This document shows, one piece after another, positions 25,933-32,645 of a DNA stretch of 32,645 nt. The position numbers and the translations under genes are program-made. The notes beneath the pieces are model-generated. The model had not been told where the DNA came from. It ran no database searches and saw nothing but the letters and a program-made list of their open reading frames with translations. The stretch is from Amphritea pacifica (GTDB taxonomy: Bacteria; Pseudomonadota; Gammaproteobacteria; Pseudomonadales; Balneatricaceae). Positions within the stretch are counted from its first letter, which is position 1. Each line of letters starts with the position of its first letter. The stretch covers positions 1-32,645 of the forward strand of contig NZ_JAFFZO010000045.1 in assembly GCF_016924145.1 (NCBI RefSeq), given 5' to 3'.

Positions 25933-27348
25933 TTAAATCAACTCACGTACATCGATAAAGTGACCTGTCACCGCAGCGGCTGCTGCCATCGCCGGGCTCA
26001 CCAGATGGGTGCGGCCACCGAAGCCCTGACGGCCCTCGAAGTTACGGTTGGACGTTGATGCACAGTGCTCACCATTGCCCAGCTTATCGGGGTTCATCGC
26101 CAGACACATAGAGCAGCCCGGTTCGCGCCACTCAAGGCCCGCTTCCATAAAGATCTTATCCAGCCCTTCCGCTTCAGCCTGCGCTTTAACCAGACCGGAC
26201 CCCGGCACCACCAGCGCCTGCATAATGTTATCAGCCACTTTACGCCCTTTAACCACTTTGGCGGCATCGCGCAGATCTTCAATGCGTGAGTTGGTACAGG
26301 AGCCGATAAATACCCGATCCAGTTTGATATCGGTAATTTTCTGATCGGCCTGCAGCCCCATATATTTCAGCGCACGGTTGATACCATCCACCTTAACCGG
26401 ATCTTTCTCATTATCCGGATTAGGTACCTGCCCGGACACGCCCACCACCATCTCAGGGGAAGTCCCCCAGGTTACTTGTGGTTCGATATCCGCCGCATGG
26501 ATCTCAACGACCGCATCAAACTCAGCATCGGCATCTGACACCAGATCGCGCCATTGCGAAACCGCTGCCTCCCACTGCTCCCCTTTCGGAGCAAAGGGGC
26601 GCCCGTCAAAGTAATCGATCGTGGTCTGATCAATCGCCACCAGCCCCACCCGGGCACCGGCTTCGATCGCCATATTACAGACGGTCATCCGCCCCTCCAT
26701 CGACATATTGCGGAACACATCGCCGCCAAACTCAATAGCGTAGCCTGTACCACCAGCGGTGCCGATAACACCGATCACATGCAGAACGACATCTTTAGGC
26801 GTCACACCGACACCCAACTCGCCATCCACGCGCACCAGCATATTCTGCATCTTCTTGGTGATCAGACACTGGGTGGCCAGCACATGCTCCACCTCAGAGG
26901 TACCGATACCGTGGGCCAGTGCCCCCAGCGCGCCCAGCGTGGCGGTATGGGAATCACCACACACTGCGGTGCTACCCGGCAGAATCGCGCCCTGCTCCGG
27001 CGCCATCACATGTACGATCCCCTGACGATGATCGTTCATCTTAAATTCGAGGATGCCAAACTCATCACAGTTGGCATCCAGGGTTTTCACCTGAATTCTG
27101 GAGACCGGATCGACAATCAGATCGACACCACCGGAACGTTCAGTGGTCGGCACGTTGTGATCCGGCGTGGCGATATTGGCATCGATCCGCCATGGCTTAC
27201 GCCCCGCCAGCCGCAGCCCTTCAAATGCCTGCGGCGAAGTCACCTCATGCAATACCTGACGATCGATATAGATCAGCGAACTACCATCATCATTGGTTCG
27301 CACCAGATGCGAATCAAACAGTTTGTCGTATAACGTTTTTCCAGCCAT
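25933..27348 (-). CDS. leuC: 3-isopropylmalate dehydratase large subunit
   Basis: This 471-residue aconitase-family protein holds a 4Fe-4S cluster and isomerises 2- to 3-isopropylmalate. The cluster ligands are seen as [13 protein letters not shown] (about residue 350) and [13 protein letters not shown] (about 407-412). The N terminus [15 protein letters not shown] is typical. It is the first gene of leuCDB; GAGG lies 8-10 nt before the ATG. It is divergent from a LysR-type regulator, and a candidate operator and promoter lie between them. Confidence 0.97.
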   Translation of the reverse strand: MAGKTLYDKLFDSHLVRTNDDGSSLIYIDRQVLHEVTSPQAFEGLRLAGRKPWRIDANIATPDHNVPTTERSGGVDLIVDPVSRIQVKTLDANCDEFGILEFKMNDHRQGIVHVMAPEQGAILPGSTAVCGDSHTATLGALGALAHGIGTSEVEHVLATQCLITKKMQNMLVRVDGELGVGVTPKDVVLHVIGVIGTAGGTGYAIEFGGDVFRNMSMEGRMTVCNMAIEAGARVGLVAIDQTTIDYFDGRPFAPKGEQWEAAVSQWRDLVSDADAEFDAVVEIHAADIEPQVTWGTSPEMVVGVSGQVPNPDNEKDPVKVDGINRALKYMGLQADQKITDIKLDRVFIGSCTNSRIEDLRDAAKVVKGRKVADNIMQALVVPGSGLVKAQAEAEGLDKIFMEAGLEWREPGCSMCLAMNPDKLGNGEHCASTSNRNFEGRQGFGGRTHLVSPAMAAAAAVTGHFIDVRELI

Positions 27349-27413
27349 CGGAACTCACCTCACTGCGCCGTTATCACCGGCGGCTCTGCCTGCCAGCTTT
27401 TTTATATGCAGCA

Positions 27414-27442
27414 ATCCTAGTGCACGGGTTACCAGAAAACAA
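27414..27442 (-). promoter_or_regulatory. Candidate sigma-70 promoter of leuC
   Basis: On the minus strand TTGTTT (27442-27437) and TAGGAT (27419-27414) are separated by exactly 17 nt, putting the start near 27407 and leaving a leader of about 60 nt. Each box matches consensus at four of six positions. Confidence 0.45.
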
Positions 27443-27463
27443 ATTCATATTTTTTATGCTTTG

Positions 27464-27480
27464 CATTCCACATAGGAATG
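27464..27480. promoter_or_regulatory. LysR-type operator (T-N11-A dyad)
   Basis: CATTCC-ACATA-GGAATG is a perfect 6-5-6 dyad containing a T-N11-A core, the known recognition pattern of LysR-family regulators. Its centre is about 65 nt upstream of the predicted leuC start, the classical position of the regulator's recognition site, and about 43 bp before the lysR-type gene. Confidence 0.6.
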
Positions 27481-27514
27481 AATAGACTAACAGCATCAAT
27501 TCAGGACAGATCAG

Positions 27515-28396
27515 ATGGATACCAACTCACTTCAGGCCTTTGTTGCGGTGGCGGAGACCGGCTCTTTTTCCCGGGCGGCAGAGAAACTCTTCCTGACACA
27601 GTCAGCGATGAGTAAGCGGATTCTGATACTGGAACAGCAGCTCAACAGCCGGCTGTTCGACCGTATCGGCCGAACCGTTGGGCTGACAGAAGCAGGCAGA
27701 GAGCTCCTTCCCAGAGCCCAGCGGATTTTATTAGAGCTGGATGACGCCCGTCGCTCCCTGAGCAACCTTAGCGGCGAAGTCAGCGGCACACTCACCGTGG
27801 CAGCCAGCCACCATATCAGTCTGCACCGCCTGCCACCGGTATTGCGACAATATATACACGCGTTTCCCGAGGTAAAACTGGACCTGCGTTTCGATGAGTC
27901 TGAGATCGCCTACGATAATGTTCTTAAAGGGAATATCGAGATCGCCCTGATCACCCTGGCACCGCACCCGGACCCCAACATCCATTCCCGGGCTATCTGG
28001 CGCGACAAACTCAACTATGTGGTGGCCACCGACCACCCTCTGGCAGCCCGGCAACAGGTCACCCTGGAACAGCTGTGCGATTACCCCGCCATTCTCTCCG
28101 GCAGTGCCACGTTTACCCGCCAGCTGGCTCAACTGCAGTTCTCACAGCTGGGACTACAACCGGATACCACCATGTCCACTAACTACCTGGATACCATCAG
28201 AATGATGGTTGAGATTGGACTGGGCTGGTCACTACTGCCCGAAACCATGACCGAAAACAGTCTCAGCGTGCTCAGGGTTGATCTCCCACCGGTAACCCGG
28301 GAGCTGGGATATATCACCCATAAAGAACGCACCCTCAGCAATGCAGCCCGCCACTTTATACACCTTTTGGAACAGGCTGCAGAAAAGGGTTCATAA
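27515..28396 (+). CDS. LysR-type transcriptional regulator, divergent from leuC
   Basis: This 293-residue protein has an N-terminal winged helix-turn-helix (1-60, LQAFVAVAETGSFSRAAEKL then QSAMSKRILILEQQL) and a periplasmic-binding-type effector domain (about 90-290). It is divergent from leuC and shares the intergenic region with it, so it probably controls leuCDB and itself in response to a leucine-pathway intermediate. That link is inferred from position and from the T-N11-A dyad. AGGA lies 8 nt before the ATG. Confidence 0.92.
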   Translation: MDTNSLQAFVAVAETGSFSRAAEKLFLTQSAMSKRILILEQQLNSRLFDRIGRTVGLTEAGRELLPRAQRILLELDDARRSLSNLSGEVSGTLTVAASHHISLHRLPPVLRQYIHAFPEVKLDLRFDESEIAYDNVLKGNIEIALITLAPHPDPNIHSRAIWRDKLNYVVATDHPLAARQQVTLEQLCDYPAILSGSATFTRQLAQLQFSQLGLQPDTTMSTNYLDTIRMMVEIGLGWSLLPETMTENSLSVLRVDLPPVTRELGYITHKERTLSNAARHFIHLLEQAAEKGS

Positions 28397-28448
28397 TCTT
28401 CATCGGCTTCATTAATATGTTCAGACAGAAAACCTTCAGGGGCTGATA

Positions 28449-29384
28449 ATGACTCAAAGCGCTGGTAACGGCACTGACAACTGGCTACAGGAACAACTGC
28501 AACGCTGGCAGGAGATGGCGGAACAACTTACGTCTCAGCCACCACAACAGTGGCAGCAGTTTCTCAACAGTTTTCACGGCGGCGCCCAAAGTGATTTCAG
28601 CGACCAACAGGCAGATCTGCTGAATCTGGTCAAAGCCCAGTCCGCCCAGTTCAGTCTATTTGCTGAATCGCTTCGTGATAAGCTCGGCGGTGCACTCAGC
28701 ACCGATCAACTGGTCGAAGAGATGCAACGTTATATGCAGCATCAGTGCAACGATCTGCTCAGTCGCCAATGGAACCTGCCGGAACCCTTTGCCTCTCTGA
28801 TGAAAAACGCCGCGTTTGCCCCTGAAACGCTCTCCCGGGCCCCCTTTCGCGAGCTACTGGAACAACTGGCCAGATCCCCGGAGATCGGCAACGGCCCATA
28901 CAGTCCGGCACAGCTGCGCTCACTTGCCCAGGCGATGATCGATTATCAGGATTCGCTGACCGACTACCTCAAGCAGTACGACCAAATATTCAATCGCACC
29001 GGCGAGGATCTTAAGCAACTGCTGGAGCAACAGAACACCGAGATCGATAGTGTTAAAGCACTCCAGAACCTCTGGGTCGAGTGCTACGAAAAAGCCTACC
29101 GGGATACCGTTTTCACAGACCAGTATCAGGCCTGTCATGGCCGCATCAGCAACAGCCTTAACCGGGTACGCAAGCTCGCCTTCCATAGCCGCGATATAAA
29201 GCTGAAAGAGTTTGGTCTGGTCACCCGTGAAGAGCTGGACAGCACTATCCGTCAGCAGCATCAGTTACGCAAGCAGCTGCGCCGCCAGCAACAGGAGATC
29301 GACGAGCTACGCGCCCTCATCACATCCATGAAAACAGAACGGGACAAAGCAACAACACGCAGCAACCGGAGAAAGTCTGAATGA
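28449..29384 (+). CDS. phaE: Class III polyhydroxyalkanoate synthase subunit PhaE
   Basis: This 311-residue, Gln-rich helical protein starts with a WLQEQLQRWQEMAEQL pattern and ends with a coiled coil (about 255-300, QQHQLRKQLRRQQQEIDEL). PhaE has no active site; it forms the PHA synthase complex with PhaC. The call rests on the middle region (YEKAYRDTVFTDQYQACHGR) and on the phaC gene that overlaps it by 4 nt (ATGA). The PHA genes phaA and phaB are not nearby. Confidence 0.88.
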   Translation: MTQSAGNGTDNWLQEQLQRWQEMAEQLTSQPPQQWQQFLNSFHGGAQSDFSDQQADLLNLVKAQSAQFSLFAESLRDKLGGALSTDQLVEEMQRYMQHQCNDLLSRQWNLPEPFASLMKNAAFAPETLSRAPFRELLEQLARSPEIGNGPYSPAQLRSLAQAMIDYQDSLTDYLKQYDQIFNRTGEDLKQLLEQQNTEIDSVKALQNLWVECYEKAYRDTVFTDQYQACHGRISNSLNRVRKLAFHSRDIKLKEFGLVTREELDSTIRQQHQLRKQLRRQQQEIDELRALITSMKTERDKATTRSNRRKSE

Positions 29385-30454
29385 GTGGATTCAAATTCAA
29401 TCCGGAAAAAATAGTCTCCGAACTGGGCCAGTACAGCGAACAGCTATTGCAGAGTATTAACACCCTGCAACAGATCGATGAAGTCAGTGTTGGCCAGACC
29501 CCCAACGAGATCATCTACCGCGAAGACAAACTGCAGCTACTGCGCTACCAGAGTGAAAAAACACCGGGCCGCAAGCGCTGCAAAACGCCCCTGCTGATCT
29601 GTTATGCACTGGTAAACCGCCCCTACATGGTTGATCTCGACCAGGAACGCTCATTTGTAAAACGACTGCTTGAACTGGGGCTGGATATCTACCTGATCGA
29701 CTGGGGTTACCCGGATGCCGCTGATCGCTATCTGGATATGGATGACTATATCAACGGCTATATCAGCAACTGTGTTGATCAGGTGCTGCAGGACTCCGGG
29801 CAGGAGCAGCTCAACCTGCTGGGGATCTGTCAGGGCGGTACGCTGAGTCTCTGTTATACCGCGCTTAACCCCGATAAAGTTAAAAACCTGATCACCATGG
29901 TCACCCCGGTGGACTTCAAAACCCCGGATAATATGCTCAGCCATCTGGCACAACAGATCGATATTGATCTGGCCGTGGAAACCTATGGCAACATTCCCGG
30001 TGCCATGCTTAACGACGCCTACAACGCACTGATGCCGATGCGGCTGGGATTACAAAAAAACCTTAATATCCCCCGACAACTGAAAGACCCGGACTCGGCG
30101 CTGAACTTTCTGCGCATGGAAAAATGGATCTACGACAGCCCAGACCAGGCCGGAGAGATGTTCCGGCAGTTTCTCACCACCTTCTTTAAAGAGAATGGCT
30201 TTATCAACAACACGGTGGTCATCGGAGATCGGCCGGCGGATCTGCAGCAGATTAGCCAGCCCCTGCTGAATATCTTTGGCAGCGCAGACCATCTGGTTCC
30301 GCCCTCCGCTTCACGCGCACTGAACGGGCTAACAAAGAGTCATGAATACAAAGAGTATGAGGTCGCATCGGGACATATCGGCGTCTTTGTTTCCAGCAAA
30401 TCACAAACCGAGGTGGCGCCAACCATTGCTAAGTGGCTAAAACAGCACGATTAA
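29381..30454 (+). CDS. phaC: Class III polyhydroxyalkanoate synthase subunit PhaC
   Basis: This 357-residue alpha/beta-hydrolase-fold enzyme polymerises hydroxyacyl-CoA. The lipase-like box is LLGICQGGT with the nucleophile Cys150; Asp303 (GSADHLVPP) and His332 (ASGHIGVF) complete the triad. Each is one residue on from the positions known in Allochromatium vinosum PhaC. The length fits class III, which needs PhaE. The start codon overlaps the phaE stop, so the subunits are probably made in a fixed ratio. Confidence 0.95.
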   Translation: MSGFKFNPEKIVSELGQYSEQLLQSINTLQQIDEVSVGQTPNEIIYREDKLQLLRYQSEKTPGRKRCKTPLLICYALVNRPYMVDLDQERSFVKRLLELGLDIYLIDWGYPDAADRYLDMDDYINGYISNCVDQVLQDSGQEQLNLLGICQGGTLSLCYTALNPDKVKNLITMVTPVDFKTPDNMLSHLAQQIDIDLAVETYGNIPGAMLNDAYNALMPMRLGLQKNLNIPRQLKDPDSALNFLRMEKWIYDSPDQAGEMFRQFLTTFFKENGFINNTVVIGDRPADLQQISQPLLNIFGSADHLVPPSASRALNGLTKSHEYKEYEVASGHIGVFVSSKSQTEVAPTIAKWLKQHD

Positions 30455-30511
30455 CCGCAAACAAGACAGGGGAAATTTGAAAATTTACTTTTTTCCGCTG
30501 GGATTCTCATC

Positions 30512-30559
30512 TAAAATCCGCCCTTTCTTTTGTCGTTAACCAAAAACCGTTTGGTTTTT
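30512..30559 (+). promoter_or_regulatory. speD leader: possible -10 and a hairpin before the RBS
   Basis: TAAAAT (30512-30517) resembles a -10 box; the matching -35 is poor (T-rich). Further on, AAAAACC (30542-30548) and GGTTTTT (30553-30559) form a 7-bp stem with a 4-nt loop, ending 3 nt before the GGAG ribosome-binding site. It could be a weak terminator of phaC or modulate speD translation. Confidence 0.35.
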
Positions 30560-30575
30560 AGCCGGAGTTAAGACG

Positions 30576-31391
30576 TTGCCATCTAACGGGAAAATCAAAC
30601 TGCAGGGTTTTAACAACCTGACCAAAAGCCTCAGCTTCTGCATCTACGATGTCTGCTATGCCAAGACCAAACAGCAGAAAGCTGAATATATCGAATATAT
30701 TGATGAGCAGTACAACGCTGATCGCCTGACGGAGATCCTCACAGAAGCCTGCGATATTATCGGTGCAACAGTCCTCAACGTGGCCCGTCAGGATTACGAC
30801 CCGCAGGGAGCCAGCGTCACCATTCTGGTCGCCGAAGAGCCACTCAAAGATTCCGCTAATGTTGATACCACCGAAAAACCGGGGCCTCTGCCCGAATCCG
30901 TGGTGGCCCATCTGGATAAAAGCCATATCTGCGTGCACACCTACCCGGAAGCCCACCCCGATGATGGCATCTGTACCTTCCGTGCCGATATAGAGGTGTC
31001 CACCTGCGGTATTATCTCGCCGTTGAAAGCGCTTAACTACCTGATCCATAAACTGGATTCCGATATCGTCACCGTGGACTACCGGGTACGCGGTTTCACC
31101 CGTGATATCAACGGCGTGAAACATTATATCGACCACGACATCAACTCGATCCAGAACTTTATCAGTCAGGATATCCGCGATCAGTACCAGTTGGTTGATG
31201 TAAACGTCTATCAGGAAAACATCTTCCACACCAAGATGATGCTCAATGATGTCGACCTCAACACCTACCTGTTCGGCACCACCACAGCAGACCTCACCGG
31301 CCGTGAAATCGAAGAGATTACCGAACGTCTCTATCAGGAGATGAACGAGATCTTCTACGGGCGGAACATGCCGGATATGAAGGGGAAGTAA
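30576..31391 (+). CDS. speD: S-adenosylmethionine decarboxylase proenzyme, E. coli type
   Basis: This 271-residue proenzyme supplies decarboxylated S-adenosylmethionine for spermidine synthesis. It cleaves itself to form a pyruvoyl group. The cleavage site is Lys115-Ser116 in [15 protein letters not shown], equal to Lys111-Ser112 in E. coli. The sequence [23 protein letters not shown] is nearly that of E. coli SpeD, so it is the long bacterial form. A TTG at 30576 is taken as start: GGAG lies 9 nt before it, and no ATG occurs before the conserved region. speE is not adjacent. Confidence 0.93.
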   Translation: MPSNGKIKLQGFNNLTKSLSFCIYDVCYAKTKQQKAEYIEYIDEQYNADRLTEILTEACDIIGATVLNVARQDYDPQGASVTILVAEEPLKDSANVDTTEKPGPLPESVVAHLDKSHICVHTYPEAHPDDGICTFRADIEVSTCGIISPLKALNYLIHKLDSDIVTVDYRVRGFTRDINGVKHYIDHDINSIQNFISQDIRDQYQLVDVNVYQENIFHTKMMLNDVDLNTYLFGTTTADLTGREIEEITERLYQEMNEIFYGRNMPDMKGK

Positions 31392-31402
31392 ACACATAGA
31401 AC

Positions 31403-31464
31403 GGCGCTGCGCGCCTGCTAGTCGCTAGTGGTTAGACGTTGCTTCGCGACTTGCTAGAAAGAGC
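31403..31464 (+). repeat. Dispersed palindromic repeat, copy C
   Basis: It starts with GGCGC-TGC-GCGCC and continues CTAGTGGTTAGACGTTGC, then TTCGCGACTTGCTAGAAAGAG. It aligns with copies A and B with scattered substitutions and a different left palindrome. It lies in the same orientation as copy A. Confidence 0.8.
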
Positions 31465-31469
31465 CACTC

Positions 31470-31495
31470 GTTCCCACGCTCCTGCGTGGGAATGC
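31470..31495. repeat. REP-like hairpin
   Basis: TTCCCACGC (31471-31479) and GCGTGGGAA (31484-31492) form a 9-bp stem with a TCCT loop, followed by TGCATACC. This type of interspersed hairpin is common between genes in related genomes (general knowledge). Only one copy is in the window. Confidence 0.6.
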
Positions 31496-31622
31496 ATACC
31501 TTAGTTAACGTGCTCGACCAACCATGTTCATCTATCTATCAAACTCTCACTCTAAAAAGTCAATGACTCTGTTGATGATGCTGTTGATCGGATCCTCCTA
31601 AATAAATCTGTCCCCATTACCG

Positions 31623-31982
31623 TTAATATTTAAACCTAAGAAAATTCTTACTACCTAATATATTCACATAGTAGTAAAACTCAAAACAATTTCCTATATT
31701 TCTTTCATACCACGGATAACTAAAGATACTATTCTCATTTATTATATATCTATTCAGATCGCCTTCATTACCCATAATTAGACTGCGACTCGATCTATTG
31801 TTTGTAACAACATTAACAATACAGCCATAACTTTTAATTTCATCATCAACAAAAAAAGATTCCACATACTGATCAAAGAAAAAAAACGACAAAGAACCTA
31901 ATATAATTTTATATGCAGCTGATTTATTAAAATAGAAAGCCATGAATAGTAAGATTAAAGATACGATTCCTGAAATTAACAT
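31623..31982 (-). CDS. Small AT-rich membrane protein coupled to the hlyD remnant
   Basis: This 119-residue protein has one or two N-terminal hydrophobic segments (MLISGIVSLILLFMAFYF and AYKIILGSLSFFFF), then a polar part rich in Tyr, Asn and Phe. No family is recognised. The ATG at 31982 overlaps the TGA of the HlyD-type fragment (TGATG) and has GAGAGG upstream, so it was made as part of that operon. It could be an accessory or immunity-like protein of the exported product; the sequence alone does not show this. Confidence 0.6.
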   Translation of the reverse strand: MLISGIVSLILLFMAFYFNKSAAYKIILGSLSFFFFDQYVESFFVDDEIKSYGCIVNVVTNNRSSRSLIMGNEGDLNRYIINENSIFSYPWYERNIGNCFEFYYYVNILGSKNFLRFKY

Positions 31983-32198
31983 CACCTCTCCCTAATACTC
32001 TCATTCTTATATCTCAGCAACGGCGTCAATACATACTCAATCAGATACCGCTTTCCGGTTTTCACCTCAGCGCTAACACTCATACCCGGCACCAGATTCA
32101 CTTCGCGACCATCGACCCAGAGGGTATTTTTATTCATCAGCATTCTGGCCTTGTAGATTAACCCGCGATTTTCATCAGCAGTGGCATCGCTGGAAAGC
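31982..32198 (-). pseudogene. Type I secretion HlyD-family adaptor, C-terminal remnant
   Basis: The 72 codons read SSDATADENRGLIYKAR, then LWVDGREVNLVPGMSVSAEV and KTGKRYLIEYVLTPLLRYKN, ending ESIRER. This is the conserved C-terminal end of the periplasmic adaptor of type I secretion systems (HlyD), which links the inner-membrane ABC exporter to TolC. The rest of the gene is missing: the frame stops at position 32198, exactly where the 341-bp inverted-repeat element begins. The beta-barrel, lipoyl and hairpin parts and the exporter gene are not in the window. Confidence 0.85.
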
Positions 32199-32539
32199 TA
32201 CCACAGGGTCAAAGCCCTTTATTTCGTCAATAGTTATCTTCGGCATACCTGTTCCACCTATCTCAGTTTAACTGCTTAAGGGCTTTGACCCCTTTAATTA
32301 CCCCTTTAATTACTCCCTGATCTTCCATAAATTGACAGCTATCAAAAACTTTTAGTACTTGCCTAAAATCGTTTGGACCTCTGTTTCTAGCCCTATAATT
32401 TCCAGATCCATAGGCCACCCGACAACCGTCCGGCGCTAAAGCGGACCTAATAGCAGAAACTGTTTCTAAGGGATATTCCCTATTCTCAGTTACCAGATAG
32501 GTTTTATACTAACTGTTTAAGGGCTTTGACCCTGTGGTA
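32199..32539. mobile_element. 341-bp element with perfect 21-bp terminal inverted repeats
   Basis: The left end (32199-32219, TACCACAGGGTCAAAG...) and right end (32519-32539, ...CTTTGACCCTGTGGTA) are exact reverse complements over 21 bp. Part of the end (TTAAGGGCTTTGACCC) occurs a third time at about 32277-32292, and a 12-bp unit next to it is duplicated. An open minus-strand frame without an ATG (32263-32508, about 81 codons, including LAPDGCRVAYGSGNYRARN) is not recognised. A short frame starting MPKITIDEIKGFDPVV runs out through the left end. No target duplication is obvious. It may be a MITE or a scar of recombination. Confidence 0.65.
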
Positions 32540-32550
32540 TCCCCACGAAT

Positions 32551-32643
32551 TTAAAACACTATACTCGATGACCTGAGTAGCTGCTCTGCAAATTCCCGAA
32601 TACCTTCTCGCCATTGTTGAGGGGATATTTTTAGATTATTTGA
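32551..32643 (-). CDS. Partial unidentified ORF at the right window edge
   Basis: An open minus-strand frame enters from the edge and ends at TAA (32551-32553), giving about 30 residues (ISPQQWREGIREFAEQLLRS...). It may be the C terminus of a real gene, but it is too short to identify. Confidence 0.3.
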   Translation of the reverse strand, partial: SNNLKISPQQWREGIREFAEQLLRSSSIVF

Positions 32644-32645
32644 GA

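Larger units (their letters stand above)
31392..31622. other. Repeat-rich gap after speD
   Basis: It carries dispersed repeat copy C and a REP-like hairpin, followed by about 125 bp (31496-31622) in which no gene or clear signal is seen. Confidence 0.6.

Noticed and set aside
26554-27333. 259-codon plus-strand ORF
   Set aside because: It is antisense to leuC; His/Thr-rich composition typical of shadow frames.
30558-31397. 279-codon minus-strand ORF
   Set aside because: It is the antisense shadow of speD, whose E. coli-like sequence and cleavage site are unmistakable.
32222-32245. Short frame MPKITIDEIKGFDPVV as an antitoxin gene
   Set aside because: The start looks vaguely like an addiction-module antidote, but the frame ends after about 23 codons inside the hlyD remnant, so it is not a functional gene.

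Overview
The window looks like chromosome of a marine gammaproteobacterium of the Oceanospirillales/Pseudomonas-relative type. This is an inference from gene order and protein style: the block leuC-leuD-leuB-asd-fimV-truA-trpF-accD-folC-dedD-cvpA-purF-metZ is the arrangement known from Pseudomonas relatives. Here trpB and trpA sit between trpF and accD, and a class III PHA synthase (phaE-phaC) and an E. coli-type speD follow. No rRNA, tRNA or CRISPR array was seen.

Left arm (1-2640). The end of an unidentified plus-strand frame and a strong terminator precede a small heat-shock gene (ibpA). The ibpA leader contains a candidate sigma-32 promoter and a ROSE-like RNA thermometer. Facing it on the minus strand is a compact overlapping set: MEMO1-like protein, AMMECR1-like protein and a macro-domain protein. 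The radical-SAM partner usually paired with the first two is not in the window.

Accessory island (about 2740-8200). It is bounded by two nearly identical 63-bp repeats in inverted orientation. Inside are structured non-coding DNA, an AT-rich multi-pass membrane protein, an IS1182-type transposase pseudogene (internal deletion plus frameshift), and two integron-type gene cassettes with attC-like sites but no integrase. One cassette codes for a 440-residue protein with a HEPN-type R-X6-H motif, the best candidate here for an undescribed (possibly anti-phage) function. The other codes for a small membrane-anchored coiled-coil protein.

Housekeeping block (8214-27348). After dusC (minus) and thpR (plus), a long run of minus-strand genes covers methionine (metZ), purine (purF), folate (folC), fatty-acid (accD), tryptophan (trpFBA), aspartate-family (asd) and leucine (leuCDB) synthesis. 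It also holds the cell-envelope genes cvpA, dedD and fimV and the tRNA enzyme gene truA. Terminators after metZ, purF, accD and asd, and a weaker one after leuB, divide it into transcription units.

Right arm (27515-32645). A LysR-type regulator is divergent from leuC, and a dyad that fits a LysR-family operator lies between them. Then come phaE-phaC with a 4-nt overlap, and speD with a probable TTG start. A third copy of the dispersed repeat and a REP-like hairpin lead into a decayed region. It holds a small AT-rich membrane protein coupled to the last 72 codons of a type I secretion HlyD-family adaptor. That gene is cut off by a 341-bp element with perfect 21-bp inverted ends.
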